Assembly (NCBI GenBank): GCA_041178545.1 | Contig: JBEGVB010000201.1 | Coordinates: 1 to 8,143 of the forward strand | From: JBEATZ01 sp041178545 | GTDB taxonomy: Bacteria > Planctomycetota > UBA1135 > UBA2386 | Direction of reading: 5' to 3' | Length of the DNA stretch: 8,143 nt | Shown here: positions 7,187-8,143 of the stretch, piece by piece | How positions within the stretch are numbered: position 1 is the stretch's first letter | Layout: every line of letters starts with the position of its first letter | The notes under the pieces: generated by a model | The model's input: only the letters and a program-made list of their open reading frames with translations | The model's database searches: none | Told to the model about the DNA's origin: nothing | Made by a program: the position numbers and the translations under genes

Positions 7187-7310
7187 CCCTGACGTTGCGA
7201 CGGCGCACCACGAGCAGCGTGCCAACGCTGCCGAGCACCACCCCGGTGAACAGTGCCAGCCACACGATGGGGGTCTCGAGGGGAGTCAGGTGGGCGAAAA
7301 GGCTCAGCAT
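7182..7310 (-). CDS. Small single-span membrane protein (42 aa), unknown function
   Basis: The minus strand from 7310 to 7182 encodes 42 residues: MLSLFAHLTP, then LETPIVWLAL, FTGVVLGSVG, TLLVVRRRNV and RG. Residues about 14-35 form one hydrophobic membrane segment with a glycine-rich face (GVVLGSVG). The basic tail RRRNVR predicts an inside C-terminus, so the N-terminus would be outside. A stop codon (TAG) lies in frame four codons upstream of the ATG, which fixes this as the longest ATG-started frame. The protein starts like a membrane subunit or a small regulator, but I do not recognise a family. It is convergent with purK, 15 bases apart, and shares its terminal hairpin. The clean membrane topology and exact fit to the gap support a real gene; expression is not shown. 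Confidence 0.6.
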   Translation of the reverse strand: MLSLFAHLTPLETPIVWLALFTGVVLGSVGTLLVVRRRNVRG

Positions 7311-7391
7311 GAACCCACTCTAGGAAGCACCTGTCCGGCGTGCCAGCAGGGTGCCCCGGGGAACGCGCGAATCCATGCCCCCTCAAGGCCA

Positions 7392-7434
7392 CATGGAGAT
7401 GCAGGCCGTGCAAGGCCTGCATGGAGACTCCATG
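7392..7434 (+). promoter_or_regulatory. Hairpin enclosing the start codon of the zinc-ribbon gene
   Basis: ATGCAGGCC (7399-7407) and GGCCTGCAT (7414-7422) form a perfect nine-base-pair stem with a six-base loop. Below it, CATGGAG (7392-7398) pairs with CTCCATG (7428-7434). A five-base bulge, GGAGA (7423-7427), separates the two stems. That bulge is a good Shine-Dalgarno sequence, and the lower stem contains the ATG at 7432. In mRNA the structure would cover the start codon and could limit translation. The same bases also carry a near-direct repeat (CAAGGCC...ATGGAGA at 7384-7399 and 7411-7427). Confidence 0.5.
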
Positions 7435-8046
7435 GACGCGATCCCCCTGCACTGCCCCAACCCGGACTGCCCCCACCACGATGCGCCGTCTGCAGACTTC
7501 TTCGTGCGCCACGGTTCCTACCAGGCCGACTGCAGGCCGCAGCCGGTGCAGCGCTGGCGCTGCCGGTCCTGCAGGACGACGTTCAGCGAGCAGACCTTCC
7601 GGGCCGACTACCGCGACCGACGGCCCGAGTGCAACCAGGAGTTGCTCCAGCTGCTGGCCGGTGGCGTGAGTCTCCGCGCAATCGGCCGCCGCCTCGGGCT
7701 CGACCTGCACTCCGTGATCCGCAAGGCCGACAAGATGCTGCGCGCCTTCACGGCGCACCACCCCGATGCGGTGGCGGAGACACCGCAGAATCCACTGCCT
7801 GCCATGGAACCAGGGGCCTTGGCCCTGCCGGCGCTGGCAGCGCGTCAGCGACGGTCGCGCAGCCGCAGCAGCCAGCCCTGCGGGTCGACGACCGGTTGCT
7901 CTGCACCGACCTCGAGGCGGCCACGTCCACCGGGCATCTCCACCCGCTGTACCTTGCCTCCCACCTCGACGGGCACGGCGAGGGAGAAGGGCAGGTCGCC
8001 GGGCGTCTCCCAGCGCAGCTCGAGGACACCGTCCTTCACCTCGTGA
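7432..8046 (+). CDS. Transposase-like zinc-ribbon/HTH protein, catalytic half missing (probable remnant)
   Basis: The open frame runs from about 7351 to 8046. I place the start at ATG 7432, because GGAGA lies five bases upstream and the recognisable protein begins there; GTG 7351, ATG 7375, ATG 7393 and ATG 7399 are alternatives. Numbering from 7432, a zinc ribbon uses Cys8, Cys13, Cys44 and Cys47 (CPNPDC ... RWRCRSC). The FSEQTFRADYRDRRPE stretch follows, then a helix-turn-helix-like region at 70-102 (LAGGVSLRAIGRRLGLDLHS). This layout resembles the DNA-binding N-terminal half of IS1/InsA-like or related DDE transposases. The expected DDE catalytic domain is not present. After about residue 115 the frame becomes low-complexity R/S/P, and from 7845 it is antisense to the aminopeptidase gene, so real coding probably ends before about 7845. 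It may instead be a stand-alone DNA-binding protein. No terminal inverted repeats or target-site duplications were found. Confidence 0.5.
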   Translation: MDAIPLHCPNPDCPHHDAPSADFFVRHGSYQADCRPQPVQRWRCRSCRTTFSEQTFRADYRDRRPECNQELLQLLAGGVSLRAIGRRLGLDLHSVIRKADKMLRAFTAHHPDAVAETPQNPLPAMEPGALALPALAARQRRSRSRSSQPCGSTTGCSAPTSRRPRPPGISTRCTLPPTSTGTAREKGRSPGVSQRSSRTPSFTS

Positions 8047-8143
8047 ACCAGGCGCGGCAGTCCCGGCTGGTGGATGTAGACGTCGAAGAACCACTGCATG
8101 TCGGCACCTGCAACCTTGCTGCAGAGGCTGGTGAAGTCGTCGG
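7845..8143 (-). CDS. M1-family aminopeptidase-like protein, C-terminal end (5' part outside the window)
   Basis: The frame enters from the right edge without a start, and 98 codons are visible before the TGA at 7845. The sequence DDFTSLCSKVAGADMQWFFD followed by VYIHQPGLPRL is the typical late segment of M1 (gluzincin) metallopeptidases, where a conserved W-F-F-D precedes a small beta domain. The remaining 60 or so residues (LELRWETPGDLPFSLAVPVE, then GGKVQRVEMPGG, ending in WLLRLRDRR) form a beta-rich tail that fits the C-terminal domain of such enzymes. The catalytic HExxH...E motif would lie upstream, outside the window, so activity cannot be judged. An ATG at 8099 lies within the conserved segment and is not the true start. 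The gene is convergent with the zinc-ribbon gene. Confidence 0.75.
   Translation of the reverse strand, partial: DDFTSLCSKVAGADMQWFFDVYIHQPGLPRLVHEVKDGVLELRWETPGDLPFSLAVPVEVGGKVQRVEMPGGRGRLEVGAEQPVVDPQGWLLRLRDRR

Noticed and set aside
7328..7352. TGGCACG on the minus strand, resembling the -24 element of a sigma-54 promoter for the small membrane protein
   Set aside because: There is no GC of a -12 element at the required spacing, so the match is only half of the signal.
7811..7840. Small inverted repeats (CTGCC/GGCAG at 7825-7840 and GGCC/GGCC before it) as a terminator for the aminopeptidase gene or the right end of a mobile element
   Set aside because: The stems are five base pairs or fewer without a T run, and the sequence does not match the left-side hairpin at 7392-7434. 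Such short repeats are common in GC-rich DNA.
6967..8094. 375-codon minus-strand open frame
   Set aside because: It is antisense to purK and to the zinc-ribbon gene, and overlaps the aminopeptidase C-terminus in another frame. It has no recognisable domain.

Overview
The window looks like chromosomal DNA from a high-GC member of the Planctomycetota. I base this on three things: a secreted ThuA + DUF1080 (3-keto-disaccharide hydrolase) fusion, a secreted serine protease carrying a C-terminal beta-rich domain that I know from many planctomycete secreted proteins, and weak or absent Shine-Dalgarno sequences before most genes. Assignment below phylum is not possible from this sequence alone. Three proteins have signal peptides, with probable cleavage at A-Q junctions (LAA|QQ, AQA|QD, LPA|QQ).

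Left part, minus strand (about 1-3924): reading in the direction of transcription, a periplasmic PBP4-type D-Ala-D-Ala carboxypeptidase overlaps by 11 bases an inositol-monophosphatase-family phosphatase. A short intrinsic terminator with a T run follows, and then a secreted trypsin/V8-like serine protease. A strong hairpin lies downstream of the protease stop.

Middle, plus strand (4005-7166): an 80-base divergent spacer separates the carboxypeptidase from the ThuA-DUF1080 protein. Next come purE and purK, joined by an ATGA overlap. Together they perform the N5-CAIR route from AIR to CAIR in purine synthesis.

Right part (7162-8143): purK ends in a perfect 10-bp hairpin shared with a convergent 42-codon gene for a single-span membrane protein. 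A plus-strand gene follows with a zinc-ribbon and HTH resembling the DNA-binding half of an insertion-sequence transposase. Its catalytic half is missing, and its start codon is folded into a hairpin. The window closes with the C-terminal end of an M1-family aminopeptidase-like protein on the minus strand.

Most of the window is ordinary housekeeping and secreted-enzyme content. The parts most worth a second look are at 7162-7840: the small membrane protein, the stop-codon-pairing hairpin, and the orphan zinc-ribbon gene with its structured start. I see no defence system, CRISPR array, rRNA or tRNA.
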